A stretch of DNA of 64,000 bases from Haemonchus contortus (taxonomy: Eukaryota; Nematoda; Chromadorea; Rhabditida; Trichostrongylidae): positions 36,181,145 through 36,245,144 of the forward strand of contig LS997565.1 in NCBI GenBank assembly GCA_000469685.2. The letters are read 5' to 3'. The notes beneath the pieces are model-generated. The model saw nothing but the letters and a program-made list of their open reading frames with translations. It did no database searches and was not told the DNA's origin. Shown in pieces: positions 35,475 through 48,900 of this stretch (positions are counted from its first letter, which is position 1; each line of letters opens with the position of its first letter). A program made the position numbers and the translations under genes.

Positions 35475-38400
35475 TGTAGGGTATTATTAAGCATTATCAA
35501 TTGTACATGTTATCACAGACCTTGCAAACCTGCGCATTGTACGAAGCTCTGTTAGAATAATACCCAGAGGTTTTTGTATGTTCACTTCATTCTACTCCGT
35601 CATTCATCCATGCCCTGTACTACATCCAATAAACCTAGTATCTACCAGTGTTTCTCGGGGGACGAGCGATTCGCGCGGTTCTGGGTGCGCGCAGCAAATT
35701 GCGCGGCGAAATTCACGGTGATTCAAACAACTCTGGCGTCTATCATTGGGGCACAAACTTGAAGTAGAGTACTTTAGTAGGGTCGGACAATCCTACTCAC
35801 CTACTTAACTTCAAATTTGGGCCCAAATGATGAGCGTTTCATTCGTCCAAACCGCACCGGATTTCGCCGCGCAATTTGTCGCGCGCACCCAGAATCGCAT
35901 GAATCGCAATACACCCGTGTTCCTCGACAGCCTACAAGAAGACTACACAACAACTGGTGGCCACCTACAACAGTTGGCGATCAGTGGACTTCAACGTGGA
36001 CAACGAGAACAACCACATCGGGAGCTCCAACGCAGACAACGAGAGCGACCAGTGCTGCAGCAATCGAACCGACGGGGAGGTTAGTCACACATTGAAATGG
36101 ATGTAAAAAGCTTGCAGGCTAACCTAGTGGCCCAGGCCAGGATGCAGCAGGAGAGCAAGAGCAGGATGGTCGCTGAACTCGTCAACCACATGGAACGAAT
36201 GGTGTCTAGCTCACGCTCGACCGCTCCAGCGTCTCCAGCCAGCGCAGCCGAGTTCACGATGAACTCGTTATCAACGTGTCTACCTGAATTCGTATACGAT
36301 CCCGACAATGATTGTACCTTCGAGGTCTGGCACAATCGCTACAAGACGTCATATCCAAGGACGGCGCTGCCTTGGATGAAGCCGCAAAGGCTCGATATAT
36401 CTGAAGACTCAACGATGGTGAGAATCTTCGCGACTATACTGGACTTGTCAACCAGCGACACGCGATGGCCGAATTCTAGGACGTTAACCCAGAACAGATG
36501 AAATGTCTCGTGTAGAAATGCGGACTCGCCTCTCCCGAAGATGCTGATATCCGGGCCCGTGCCGTTCGAAAGATGGAAGACAACCCCCAAAACACATTGA
36601 AGGAATGAGCCGCGGAGATCCAGCAGTTTCTCAACATTTCTCAGGATGCCACTCTTCCCGAGTAGTCTGCTTAATCAAACATCAACGCCTTTGATCCTCA
36701 GAACCGAAAACACGACCCACCCTCACCATGTTTTCGCTGTAGAGCGAATCATTGGTCAAAGGTCTGTTCTTTTCGTGACAACACTTATCACGACTGCAAA
36801 AATTCCGGACACAAGCGAGGATTCTGCAAGAACTTCACGACCAAGAGGAAGCAGAAACCTAAACGGAAGCGGTAAACAGCCAACAACGTCGTCGTCGCCT
36901 CAACGCATGCCGGCAACACTTCCATATCTCGCATCTACCGCCCTGTGCAGATCAATGGGAAGACAATATCCAAACGGCTTGACACTGGTGCCGATGTCAC
37001 CCTGCTGAGCAATACGGACTGGATTGCTATGGGCCGTCCGACGTTACGACCACCTCGAATCACACCGAAGTCTGCCAACGACAAGCCGATCAATGTTTGA
37101 GGATGCTACGAGTGCAATTTCGTTATTGATGGTCATCACGATAGGGGTAAGTGTTACGTTGCCGACACACCGTCATTACTAGGTCTCGACTGGATCATAC
37201 AACATGAGCCTCTGTTTCGTCGCCTAACCGAAGGCTCTATCTCAATGTGTCACATCGACGCTCAACGCATAGAACTCGTCACTCACTACGCGCTTGAAGA
37301 AGAAGTTTTCCACCATTTTCACGCCTGGATTAGGATATTGCACTAAGTCAAAGGTCAAGCTCACTCTCAAACCTAAGGCCAAGCTTGTTTTTTCAGAAGA
37401 CTCGCCCTGTTTCATATTCCGCTGCTCAGAAGAATTCAACAGTAATCGACCGCCTTGTTTCTAACAGGTTCTGACGCCCATCGACCACTCGGAATGGGCC
37501 GCTCCTATCGTCGCTGTTCAGAAGAAAAATGGATCAATACGGCTCTGCGCGGACTATTCGACAGGACTGAACGACGCACTTGAACAGCACCAACACCCAC
37601 TCCCAACTCCAGATGACATTTTCACGAAACTCAACGGAGGACGCCACTTTTCACAACTCGACCTTGCCGAAGCGTACCTGCAATTGGAAGTGGACGACGA
37701 TTCAAAACAGCTACTGACGATCAATACGCACCGAGGACTCTTTCGTTTCAGTCGCCTACCATTTGGAGTGGAACCTGCTCCCGGCATTTTCCAGCAATGT
37801 ATCGACGATCTCATTGCCGGATTAGATGGAACTACCGCCTATCTCGACGACATACAGGTCTAGACGTTGTGCTCCAGCGAATCCAGAACTACGGTTTCCG
37901 TGTTCATCTCGAGAAATGCCCTTTTTTAGACGGAGATCAACTACCTCGGCTTCGTCATCAACGCGCAAGGACGACGCCCTGATCCCGACAAGATCAAAGC
38001 CATACAAAAGATGCCAGCTCCAAAAAACGTAGGTTAATTATGCGCTTTCCTCGGACTTATCAATTTCTAGGAACCTTCGTCAAAGATCTACACAATCTAC
38101 GCGCTCCGCTAGACGCTCTTGCGATGAAGGATGCTGTCTACACGTGGACACCGGAGTGCCAATCTTCCTTCGACAAAATAAAGGCAACACTCAGCTCGGA
38201 TCTGTTGCTGACTCATTTCGATCCTAATCTTCCAATCATTGTGGCCGCCGACGCTTCTAACTACGAAATTGGAGCAATACTATCACACCGATTTCTCGAC
38301 GGATCAGAGAAGGTCGTATACCAGCCGTTGCCTTGCTCCAGGACAAAAAATCTACAGCCAGATCCAGAGAGAAGCTCTAGCTCTCATATTCGCTGTGCAG

Positions 38401-38964
38401 AAATTTCATCGCTTTGTCCACGGACGACCCTTCACCCTGAAGACCGGTCATAAGCCACTCGTTGCTACTATCGGAAGCAAGAAAGGAATGCCTGTCTACA
38501 GTGCCAACCGTCTCCAGCGATGTGCCACAATGTTACTCAACTACAACTTCCCCATTGAGTATGTCAACACAAAGGATTTCGGACAAGTGAACGCTCTTTC
38601 ACGTCACATAGCGTCGCACTCATCAACGCCGGAGGACTACGTTATCGCCAACGTAGGTGGTGATGTGACTGCAGAACTCATCGGAAAATGTCGTCACCTT
38701 CCGGTCTCTGCCGAAACAATCCGGACTGCTACCATCAGGTTATAGAGGAGATCATCGACTACATCAAGTCTGGAAATTGACCCACGATCAATCGCAACTC
38801 TCCTTTCTGGCATTACTACAACCGCCGAGACTACTATTCTTACCACCGTCGACGGTTGCCTACTCACGGCATCTCGCATAGTGATACCAGGATCACTACA
38901 ACGCCGTGTTCTTGCGACACTACACAAGGCTCATCCGGGACAGACAAGGATGAAGATGTTAGCA
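35475..38964 (+). pseudogene. Ty3/gypsy retrotransposon, degraded, plus strand, integrase lost (unit 2)
   Basis: LTR-like block at 35475 and leader with a foldback MITE (35660-35915). Gag starts at about 36097 (MDVKSLQANLV). A zinc-knuckle region lies near 36720-36860 and the protease near 36940-37060 (DTGADVTLL region). RT is at 37440-37860, with YLDDI intact but a stop right after it. RNase H and connection cover 38040-38745. It ends inside the zinc module of the integrase at 38964. Orientation is opposite to the unit 1 copy. Numerous stops. Confidence 0.82.
35660..35915. mobile_element. Foldback MITE inside the gypsy leader
   Basis: Arms ggttctgggtgcgcgcagca / tgtcgcgcgcacccagaatc and caaattgcgcggcgaaat (both sides) pair over about 100 bp, with an AT-rich centre near 35790. 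The leader reads continuously across the insertion in unit 1 (gtgttcctcgacag), which shows the empty site. Related to 4207-4452. Confidence 0.7.
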
Positions 38965-39512
38965 CGCGTGAATTTTCGAGTTCTTACAGCGTGTACTATA
39001 CTTCTTCAGCCTGACTGCGTACTGACTCCTTTGATGAATGGCGGCGCAATGATTTTTCGAGCAACCTGGTCTTTTCACTGGAGCTTTAAATGATAATACT
39101 TACTAATGCTCTGGATTGATGATGAACTTCACTAACAGGAGTTCATATGCGTAGTCCCTCTTATATTGCTTATAAATCGACGGCCGAGATCCTCATACAG
39201 AACTGGTTTTGTCTTAAGTGATACCGGAGAATACGTAGATCATTTGAAACAGAAGCATTGAGGCGCAATTGTCGTCTAATACTCTATCTAATACTTATTA
39301 TCACTCTATTTTACCGACTATCCACCGTCCCTCTACGTCGCACACCACATACTGAAGTGCCAAGGCTATGCCATGAAAGGAGTTAACGAATCCTCTGGCA
39401 CTTGCCTTCTGAGGCCCCTTGTCAGCTCCTGTCAGTTGTTATCAGTCCCTATCACCTAGAGCTCAATCCAGAAGGCGGCAAAAGTTAGTCATTATCGGAC
39501 GGACGGACGGAC

Positions 39513-39833
<321 letters not shown>

Positions 39834-40337
39834 TATCGTGTCCTGCTACAGTCTCATATCAAAGTATCATTTTGGAGATGCTAAGTTTTACCGCAGCACT
39901 CCACTGTAGGACGAAGATGTGGTTCTCACTATGTAACGCTGGCCCGCCACCGGGCCCAATTTACCGAGGTCAGCGACATGCTCCTTATTATTTCAAAGCT
40001 GAGCTTACCTTTGCAAGTTGCATTCAGACTGCCCTAATCTTTTCATATTCTGCACTCCTACTGCTTTTCTGTAATCTTATCTGAATGCTTGTTTTAATGA
40101 ACATACCTGCATGAGAAAAAGAAGCGAAACAGATGGAGTAGCGAAGGCCTTGAGAAGAAGCATATTCCTTGAACATGATATTATACCTTCAAGGTTTTTT
40201 TTCTAGGTTACAACTTATGCAACAACAAAGCGGAAAATGGTCATAAAGACGGTTGTAAATGAATGTTCTGACATTTGTAATGCCCCATTCTTCCCCCCTC
40301 CCCCTCTTTCGCCAGTTGGGGTTCTATTTCTTTCTTT

Positions 40338-40388
40338 CACTCGATCTAGTCCCACTCGGGTTCCCCCTGAGTGGGACTAGATCGAGTG
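40338..40388. repeat. Perfect 20-bp-arm hairpin (unit 2)
   Basis: The same hairpin as at 25051-25101 but without the mismatch. Unit 3 retains only the right arm (near 58932-58956). Confidence 0.9.
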
Positions 40389-41329
40389 AAAATTCCCTGA
40401 TTGATTTTTTGAGGTGCCATTAGCCTAGTCATTTTAACGCCCCTATGTTCAGTGAAACAGTCTGAAAGCTCTATCAAAAATAATATTACAAAGTAATACA
40501 GTAACTCGCACTTGCCTTGCCATTCTCTGCCGCAGTACTAGGAGCTTTTGAAATAGGGAGGGCGGAGATTTTGGGGATAAATTACGATTGCTTTCTGCGG
40601 TTGATGGAAGTTTCTATGGTTTCATTATAGTTCTATGTCATAAGTTTATTACGTTGCCACGAAGGATTAAAATTAAACATTAGAAATTGATAAATCTCAG
40701 CGTCACAGTGGACCGTTGAGTCCAGAATAAAAGGTAAAACGTTGCGTCGTCAAGAACGACATGGCAGTCAAAGGAGAAACAATTGGCAAAGTCGATCCAC
40801 TCTGTACCGAATGGGCAGAAGCTCGGCTACATTCTAAGTTATGGTCTATTCCAAAAGGCTCGAATACGAGGCAATCTACCCGTCACTCTACAGGATCCTG
40901 GGGACCTCAAGTATTTCCAAAAAATAGAAGGTAGCGTATACAGGTGGAGGAGGTCTTGGCGGTAATACGAGAACTACGTACACAGGTAAAGTGGCATATG
41001 ACGGTAGAGGGAGGACTACGACGACAATTGCTTACAATTGTGGTACTGCACTTGACTTTTATCAGATCAGCGGCTGAGATTGCGCTGAAAGTGCCGGTGG
41101 CTTTCAAATGGAGCTGAGGTAGAAAGCTTATTGCGCTAACATTTTGAAGGCTGATATGAAATTTGTCTACTGAGGGGTACGCAGTACACTCATTGTAAAG
41201 CCGACTGATAGAATTCGCCGGTTTTTTGACTCGTTGACCAGCCATTCGATATCCGTAAAGAGATATTCAATCTGCAAATGGAGAAAAAATGAAGTGTATC
41301 GATATTCGAACATCTACTGTATAGGACAG

Positions 41330-41585
41330 ATGTGTAGTGGCAAGTGGCACACCACCACACACTCATGGTTTGGGGATCGAATCCCGCATTGATACTCGTC
41401 CAGTCAACTAAGCCGGTCCCGTCATCATATGTGTTCCCATCCTATCGCCTGTATTCCTAGCAAATTTGAACGTTCTCGGGGACAAGAGTTGTGAATTTCC
41501 GGTCAAACACTAATATGGACACACACACCCACGCCCATACACACTCACACAAACAAACAAACATAAACCAACAGACACACTTAGC
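41330..41585 (+). repeat. tRNA-derived SINE with CA tail (unit 2)
   Basis: Unit 2 counterpart of 26040-26300. The A and B boxes are kept, and a short deletion removes the gggtccacggg segment near 41476. Confidence 0.7.
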
Positions 41586-44049
41586 AAATTGTATAGTGGG
41601 ATCCTTATATTAAATACGAACCCACCAATGTTGTAGTGGTGAAGTCCTTGTTGATAGCAATTCCGTCGTTCAATGTGTTTTGAAAAGCGCCTCTGATCGT
41701 CTGTTAGTAGTTTCTGTCACCAACCATTACGCTCCTGCCATCCCTTCTTCCCACTTTCCCACATATAGTGAGGTACCAACGTTTCATTGTGACCCAAAGG
41801 TGCTATAGATTCGGTATTTTTTTTCTTTTGAGGTCCCTTTTCAGCTCATTACATGCCAGCTCCTTTAATCCGCTGCCCACGTGCTCTACCCCGTCCTCTG
41901 TATCTCTTATGAATTCTATTGGTCCAGGTCAAGTGAGTAGGAGTTTCCGGCCAAACAATATGAATACATACACACATTACTATGCACACTTAACCCCTTT
42001 AAAGTGTTCAAATGTTAGGCGAAAAAAATTCGCTCCTCACATTTGTTAACTTCATTTGAACAGCTATACAAAATACTACCATATTGATGACCTTTTTGCA
42101 TAGAAAAAATGAAACAAAGAAATAAGAGTCTGAAACTCGGAGTTTTGGTGCAAATAACGCTGATGAGCTCTTTCATCAGATTTACGCACAGACCTTATAT
42201 CATCGTTCACCCGAGTGAAGAAAACTGTATCATTGTGACATTTAATCAGTTGCTAAATAGTTGTTAAGCCCAGTTATTGGCTTATTAACTACGATTATAT
42301 TTCGATAGTCTCCAACTTCTCTCTTGCTTTAGTTTCGGCATAGTTGTTTATGATTGAAGCATGCTTGTGCCGTGCGAGGTTTGTAGGTGGAGCAATTTAT
42401 CAAGCCAACGGCCTCACGTTATCCTCTTCTTCAACGGCCAAAGTTCCACCGCTCAAGCGGATATAAAATTGGTGGTAGTAATAAATTCGCTACTGACGGT
42501 CGCCTGTGGCGACCGATGCTTTTACATCCGCGTGGAATTTTGGCCTCTGAAGAAGACAATAACGTCGAAAGGTTAGGTCGTTGGCTTAACCAATTGGCGA
42601 CCGCTCCTTTTAAGCGTGTGTGGCGTGTGGGACCTTGCGGGCTGTTGCCGTGGCCCGCCGGCGGCCCTCTAGGAGCAATACAATTTTTTGCGAGTTGTTC
42701 CCCTGAGATAAAATTCTATAAAAATGTCATGACAGTAGCGGTAAGTCATCCTTAATTTGAGATCCACTGTTGTTTTGTTGTTCGTTAGGTTAGAATGTTC
42801 TTTTAAACCATTTCTGAACCTTCGTAGCGTGTGGAGTCGGGGCCCCAGCAGTGTACAAAAGCATTCTGTCCAGAAACGGGAGATGGATTTTCTCCTTCAA
42901 CTTTTGATGGACTAGTGAGAAGCAGATAGCATAGTTGTGATAATCCTCAAAATCAGTTGGATTAGCCCAAAGACTTCAGGATCAGGAAAACTTGTAGTCG
43001 CTACTACAGGAAAAACCTTTTCGGAACATCCCCACCTTCCAAAAGATAAAGGAGGGCTCGATTGCCTGCAAAATAGGATCGGCTTTACATGATTCGAATG
43101 AAAGGATAAGAGAGAAATTAGCTTCGCATGGGGGGAGGGGGAGGGGGGGGGGGAAGGTAAATGAATCTATCAAATAATCCCACAGTCGTATGGGTACATA
43201 CAAAAACCCAATAGGATTTGTTGATCAAAGCATTCCGATCTAAACTGGATGTCCTCTTATCCTCCAATTGTGCATCGCACCACATGATGGTGTCAAAAGT
43301 TCCCTTCCATTTTTTACGCAGTGATTGTCGTGATTCTACAAAGTTTTTTGTGACACAAAGGAAGTATTAACTCCAACCAGCATAAGATGAACCTATAGAA
43401 TCCTGCTCTCAAGATTTTTTCGGCAAACCTCCTCCTCAAAAGAACCTACATGTCGGAAAGCGAGCAGTCGGAAAGAGACTGTAGAAGATTCACTGGCTAT
43501 GCAAGGAACATCACGGAGAAACATATCGCGCCTATCAATCATAGGCAGAAGTACACATCAGAGCAACGATGCAACGATTATTTTTATCTTGATTAGTTCG
43601 GTCTTCATAACTGAAATGTAAGTTGGAAGGAAGGGTGAAATCAGTCTAAATTAGCACAAGAAATATGTGCAGTGAAACAGCTAGTAACGCCTCATTTTGC
43701 AGCTTTTATTATAGATCTAACGCAAAGCTTTGTTTTTTGCGTTTCTATTGTTGAGAGCCAACAGGTTTCTTGGACCACTGTGCCTCAAGATTCTCTAGAA
43801 AACCGTTGACATAGCTGTTACTTGAAAGCAGTAAAAACTCCAAAATCGGTTTGAAACAATAAAAATACTACCGTGGCCCGTATACGGGCCACGCGGTCCT
43901 AGGAGCACGATATGGTGTGGCCAGCCTCATTCCATACTTTCACAAAGTAGTTAGAAAATGTATTTGAGAGGGGAGGGGGTATTGCTTCTATGCAGCAGTG
44001 AAGACTAGGGTGCGGAGAGGGGAAGGTGGCCGACCCTGCCTGTGCTTAA

Positions 44050-44513
44050 AGGCACAGTTTACGTTAAATTTAGGGTACCCTTTTTTGACGGGAATTCATA
44101 GAACTACTCTAGAATAAAGCGATAACAACGAAAAAAGCGGAAAAAACGATGAACAAAAAGAAATAGAAAGGGTCAAAAAAGAGCTGGAAAGGGGGGTTGG
44201 ACGAGTTTCACATTGGAAGAACGGCGTTAAGGGAGTGTTCGGGCGAGTGCAGTTAGGCGACGCAATGTCTGCAATAGCAGACAACACACCCAAGCAGACA
44301 ACTTCGCTCAATGCGAAAGTGATGAACGGCAATTAGATTTCGTAGTCAGCCTAGCGAGGGGCGGAGGCCTCCCGTCCCCCAATGTTCCTGCCCTTATTGT
44401 GCCCTATCCAGACCGTTTTCCGACCTCATTCCTGCACAAATGGTATCAGAGGGGGCGTCGAATTCAAACCATGTGCAGATCTCCGAAACCATTTTTTTTC
44501 GTGAACAGTGCCT
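44050..44513. mobile_element. TTAA-flanked MITE (464 bp), unit 2 insertion
   Basis: TTAA at 44046-44049 and 44514-44517. Ends aggcacagtttacg and cgtgaacagtgcct. Unit 1 has the single TTAA (tgtgcttaaggcggttaagg near 28770). No coding capacity. Confidence 0.92.
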
Positions 44514-44540
44514 TTAAGGCGATTAAGGCGAAGGAATATA

Positions 44541-45821
44541 TTGGGTTGTCCGAAAAGTTTCCGCCGATTTTTGATACCTCGGATTTATCAACCGTTGTAC
44601 AAAAGATCGAGGATCCAACCTAATAAAGTTATATGTTTTCTGAAAGATAGATCGTCCTCTATATTCCTGTTAAGATTCTGTCATTATTTGTTGAAGTTTG
44701 CCTGTACAGGACTCGTATGAAAATGGAGAACCACTGCGCGCATTTTCGGCATCTAAAGTATTTCTTCTACTGCAAGGCCTAGAGTGCGGCTCAAACCGCA
44801 TGAAAGATATATGACGTTTGAGTTGACCATGCCCTAAAAGAACGTACAGTGCATGACTAGTTTGCGGGATCCAAACGGAGTGAATTTGCCTTCGAAGACC
44901 GGCAGCCCTTAGGGAGACTATCATCAGTTTGAACGACCAACTCAAAATGTTAACCGAAGCAAATCGGCACATCACTGCTCGTGGAGTAGGACAAGGGCTT
45001 AGTGTTTCGAAATTAACCGTCCATGGCCATCTGCAGACGCTTGGTTTTGTAAAGCGCCTTGATGTTTAGATATCTCGCGATAGGAGCGAGCGCAATGCGA
45101 TGGACCGCGCCTCCATGCGCGACTCGTTGCTCGAACGAAATAAAAATGAGCCGTTTCTGAAACGCATGAGCACAAGGGACAAAAATCGGATTGTGTACTG
45201 CAATGAGGAGCGGAGACGATCGTGTTGCCCCCTAGTGAGCCGTCACAAATCGCTGCAAAAGTCAAAATCGAGGTGCGGATGACTATGCCGAGTTGCTGAT
45301 GGGATTTCAGGGAAATCACTTACCATGAGCTGTGGTCGCACAATCAAAAGATGACTCTAGGGAAGGTTCTATAATTAGCTAGAAACTATGGAGGCAGCGA
45401 TGGTCCAAAAGCGACCCGAAGTGGCCAATTGTTAGGGTGTAATCTTCCAACATGGTACCTCCAGACCACAGGCATTTTTGGCCTTTCATCAAAAGTTGCT
45501 AAAGCTCGGGTGGGATGTCTCACCGCACCCTCCATATAGTCCAGACATAGCACCATCAGAATACCACTTGTTTGGGTTTCATCAGATTCCTTGAATGAAA
45601 AATCGTTTAGTTCGCTGGAGGACTGCAAAAAGCACCTGAGTGGGTTTTTCCATTATAAGTCTGGAACCTTCTATGGAAGAGGGGAATTGGAACCTACAGG
45701 AAAATGGCGAAGCCTTACTGAACAGAATGGAAGATATATTGTTCATTCAATGGATTTCTTCTTCTAAGAATTTTCATTCGAAGGTGAATCAAAATCGGCG
45801 GGAACTTTTCGGACAACCCAA
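44541..45821 (+). mobile_element. mariner-like transposon (1281 bp), unit 2 insertion, dead
   Basis: Ends ttgggttgtccgaaaagttt and the reverse complement (aacttttcggacaacccaa), with TA at 44539-44540 and 45822-45823. Unit 1 reads ggaatatacattagcg at the empty site. The transposase on the plus strand is heavily broken: a DNA-binding part near 44960-45070, MDRASMRDSLLERNKNEPFL near 45100 and a PHPPYSPDIAPSEYHLF signature near 45520 lie in different frames. Confidence 0.9.
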
Positions 45822-45934
45822 TACACTAGCGCTAAAAGTATTCGGCGAAATGCTTCTTCAGTTGTAATTTTCAGTCATAACTTCCTTTCCACTGGATATA
45901 ATCAAGCGAAATTTTAATATGTGTAGCATTGGTG

Positions 45935-48900
45935 CCCTATCATGTACCACCTCACCGCGGTGATAGGGTGGCACCATAATAAATGGTGGCATACGGTACA
46001 CATGGTCACGCAGTACGCGTAGCACGTAGTATGGGCGGCTTCTTTGTATCCCTGGCAAGGAATAAAGGAGTAACCGAGGCCAAACAAAACTGCTCAAACA
46101 GCTATAATTGCGCCCCAGTCCTGCGCACATCGGGTATGCTCCCCTACGGCGTCGGGGGAAGCCTCTACTGATGAGGGGCCATCTAATCTCGCATGGGAAT
46201 CAGGACGTCATCGGAACCGGAACCCTGGAAATCTCCCCAAATCGCGACACATGGACTGCCTTTTCGTCTGCTCGTATAACTGCCGCACTATAGCATCGGA
46301 AGCCAGCCTTCGGATGCTCTCACTAAGTAGCCGGCTGGTTAAATGTGATGTCATCGCACTACAGGAGACGAAAGGCAGAACGGAAACCATTCGAAAAACG
46401 GACCACAACGAGCTGCTCATCATCGGACCCAAGGCGGATGGCAATGTTGGTGGAGTTGGATTTCTGATCAATTCGACTATCGCCCACCTAGTAGACTCGC
46501 ACAACATCGTCAGTCCGCGTCTTGCTGTCCTCCGTCTGCGCACAAAAGACCGGGTTGCAATTTCTATCATCAACGTATATGCACCTACCGCCGCGGCAGC
46601 AGAGGAAGAGCGAGAGGAGTTTTATAGACTTTTGGAAAAGACGATTCGAGAAGAGAAGAGCTATTATAAATATGTCGTAGGCGACTTCAACGCCGTCGTG
46701 GGCACGAACTGCACTGGAGATTGGAGGCTCGGACCTCATGGCTTTGGCGACAATACTGAAAACGGAGAACTTCTTCTAAACCTACTATATGCGTGCCGCC
46801 TTTTCCACGGAAATTCAATGTTCGAAAAGCCAGCTAAGCGACGATGGACTTGGGAAAGTCCAAACAGCCGAACGCATACGGAAATAGATCATGTTCTCAC
46901 TAATCGACGCTGGAGTCTACATGACGTATCCGTGTTGCCCTCTTTTGATACCGGCTCGGATCATCGCCTAGTGCGTGCAAAAATACGACTCAACAAGCGA
47001 ATATTCAAGCGCGACACGCACAGGCCCGCATACTTCAAGACTCCCTCCTTTGATACAGAGCTGCTCGAATCTGCCATTGAAGCTTACGATTGGCGCCTTC
47101 TAGAGGATCCCACAGAAGATTACGAGTACCTAACAAGAGGCTTGCTCGAGTGTGCAGACATTTCCCGTCGTTCGCAGCCAGCCCCAATTCCGAGGTTGAA
47201 TGCTCTTGCCGTCTCACTCTTGGAAAAAAGGAGAGCACTCAAACAGGATCCTAACGCCAACCACCTAGAAAAGGTGATCGTGAACAAAGCCTGCCGTATG
47301 GCTGTCAAGGAATCTCTACGGGAGTACAGGAGAACCAAGCTACTCAAAGCAGCCGAGGCGAGATTGAGCATCAAGCGCTGCAAACGAGATCTCAACGATC
47401 AGAAAGCTATGATTTCGGCTCTCTTGGACAAAGATGGAAGCGTAAAAACGTCTCGAAGTTCTATGGAGAACATCGTTCAAGATTTCTACACAGAACTCTT
47501 TCGTTCCTCCACCTTTGTGCCTAAATGCTCGATGCCGCCTTACGAAGAGCCTCCCGCTATCCTAAAGTCGGAAGTGGCAAACGCGATAAGAAGCATGAAG
47601 AACGGAACAGCTCCAGGTCTGGACAATATCCCTGCGGATTTGCTCCGTTCTGGGAGTACCGCTCTTCATACCCTTCTTGCAGAACACTTTAACCACTACC
47701 TCAAGCTGAAAAGGATTCCGGAGCAGTGGAAAGAATCGAAGACCATTCTCCTTTTCAACAAAGGTCAGCGGGAGGACATCTCCAACTACCGTCCCATCAG
47801 CCTATTGTCGGTGGTATACAAATCGTTCACGAAAATTCTGCTCAATCGCATGGAACGCACCTTGGACGAATACCAGCCAATAGAGCAGACCGGATTCAGG
47901 AAAAACTTCTCATGCATGGACAACATCCAAGCAGTCACTCAGCTTATTGAAAGAAGCCGAGAGTATCGCCTTCCACTGGCTCTTCTGTTCGTGGATTACA
48001 AAAAAGCTTTCGACACTGTGGAGATCAACGCCGTTTTAAACGCTCTTGCGCAAGCTGGAGTTGATCCCGCCTACGTCCATCTGCTCGAACAGTGTATTTC
48101 AAACACTTCAACGTCCATCCAGCTGTTCGAGCGAAAGCTGAAGATTCCAGTTGGAAAGGGAGTGCGACAAGGAGATACGATATCTCCAAAGCTTTTCACG
48201 GCTGCGTTACAGTACGCGATGTTGAACCTCGACTGGGAAGAAAGGGGATATTCCGTCAATGGCAAAAACGTCAATAACCTCCGCTTCGCCGATGATATCG
48301 TTTTCATATCTAGCAGTACTGCTGAGATGGAAAAGATGGTCAACGAACTCAATGCGGTAAGCCGGCGGATAGGCTTGGAGATGAATATGTCCAAGACGCA
48401 ATTAATGGTCAACCAGTGGTGCGATACGGGAACAGTAAGTTTAGATGGAAAAGCTCTGCAAAGAGTCGAATCCTACGTGTATCTGGGAAGAGAGCTGAAC
48501 ATGATGAACAATATCACTCCGGAACTAAACCGGAGAAGACGGGCCCCATGGGCAGCTTTTGGTTCAATCCGCGAAGTGACAGACCAGGTCAGCGATCCCG
48601 ACCTTAAGGCATCGATATTCAACGCCTCAGTTCTGCCAGCGATGTGTTATGCGACTGAAACATGGCCCAACAGCAAAACAATCGCCAAAGCCATAAGAAC
48701 TTCTCATCACGCGTTGGAAAGAAGTTTCCTGAAAATCAGTCGACGCCAACAGTGGCAGCAAGGCCTGCGGAGTTCAGACCTGAAGGAGAGACCGCGTTTG
48801 AAAGATCCGCTTCAATACATGGCGCATTCGAAGCACCGCTGGGCCGGTCATCTACTTCGTCGAACAGATGACAGATGGAGTCTCCGAGTCACAGAGTGGC

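Larger units (their letters stand above)
34279..38996. mobile_element. Long-terminal-inverted-repeat element with gypsy insert (unit 2)
   Basis: Same insertion site as 19149-23816. Here the left arm is the complete one (34279 to about 34910, with related sequence to 35470), including the part that in unit 1 survives only in the right arm. The right arm is cut to its last ~33 bp (38964-38996), fused directly to the gypsy integrase region. Confidence 0.6.

Noticed and set aside
46160..46215. Hammerhead-ribozyme-like ctgatgagg in the RTE 5' UTR
   Set aside because: The conserved GAAA and closing stem do not follow at a sensible distance; a single short core motif is expected by chance.
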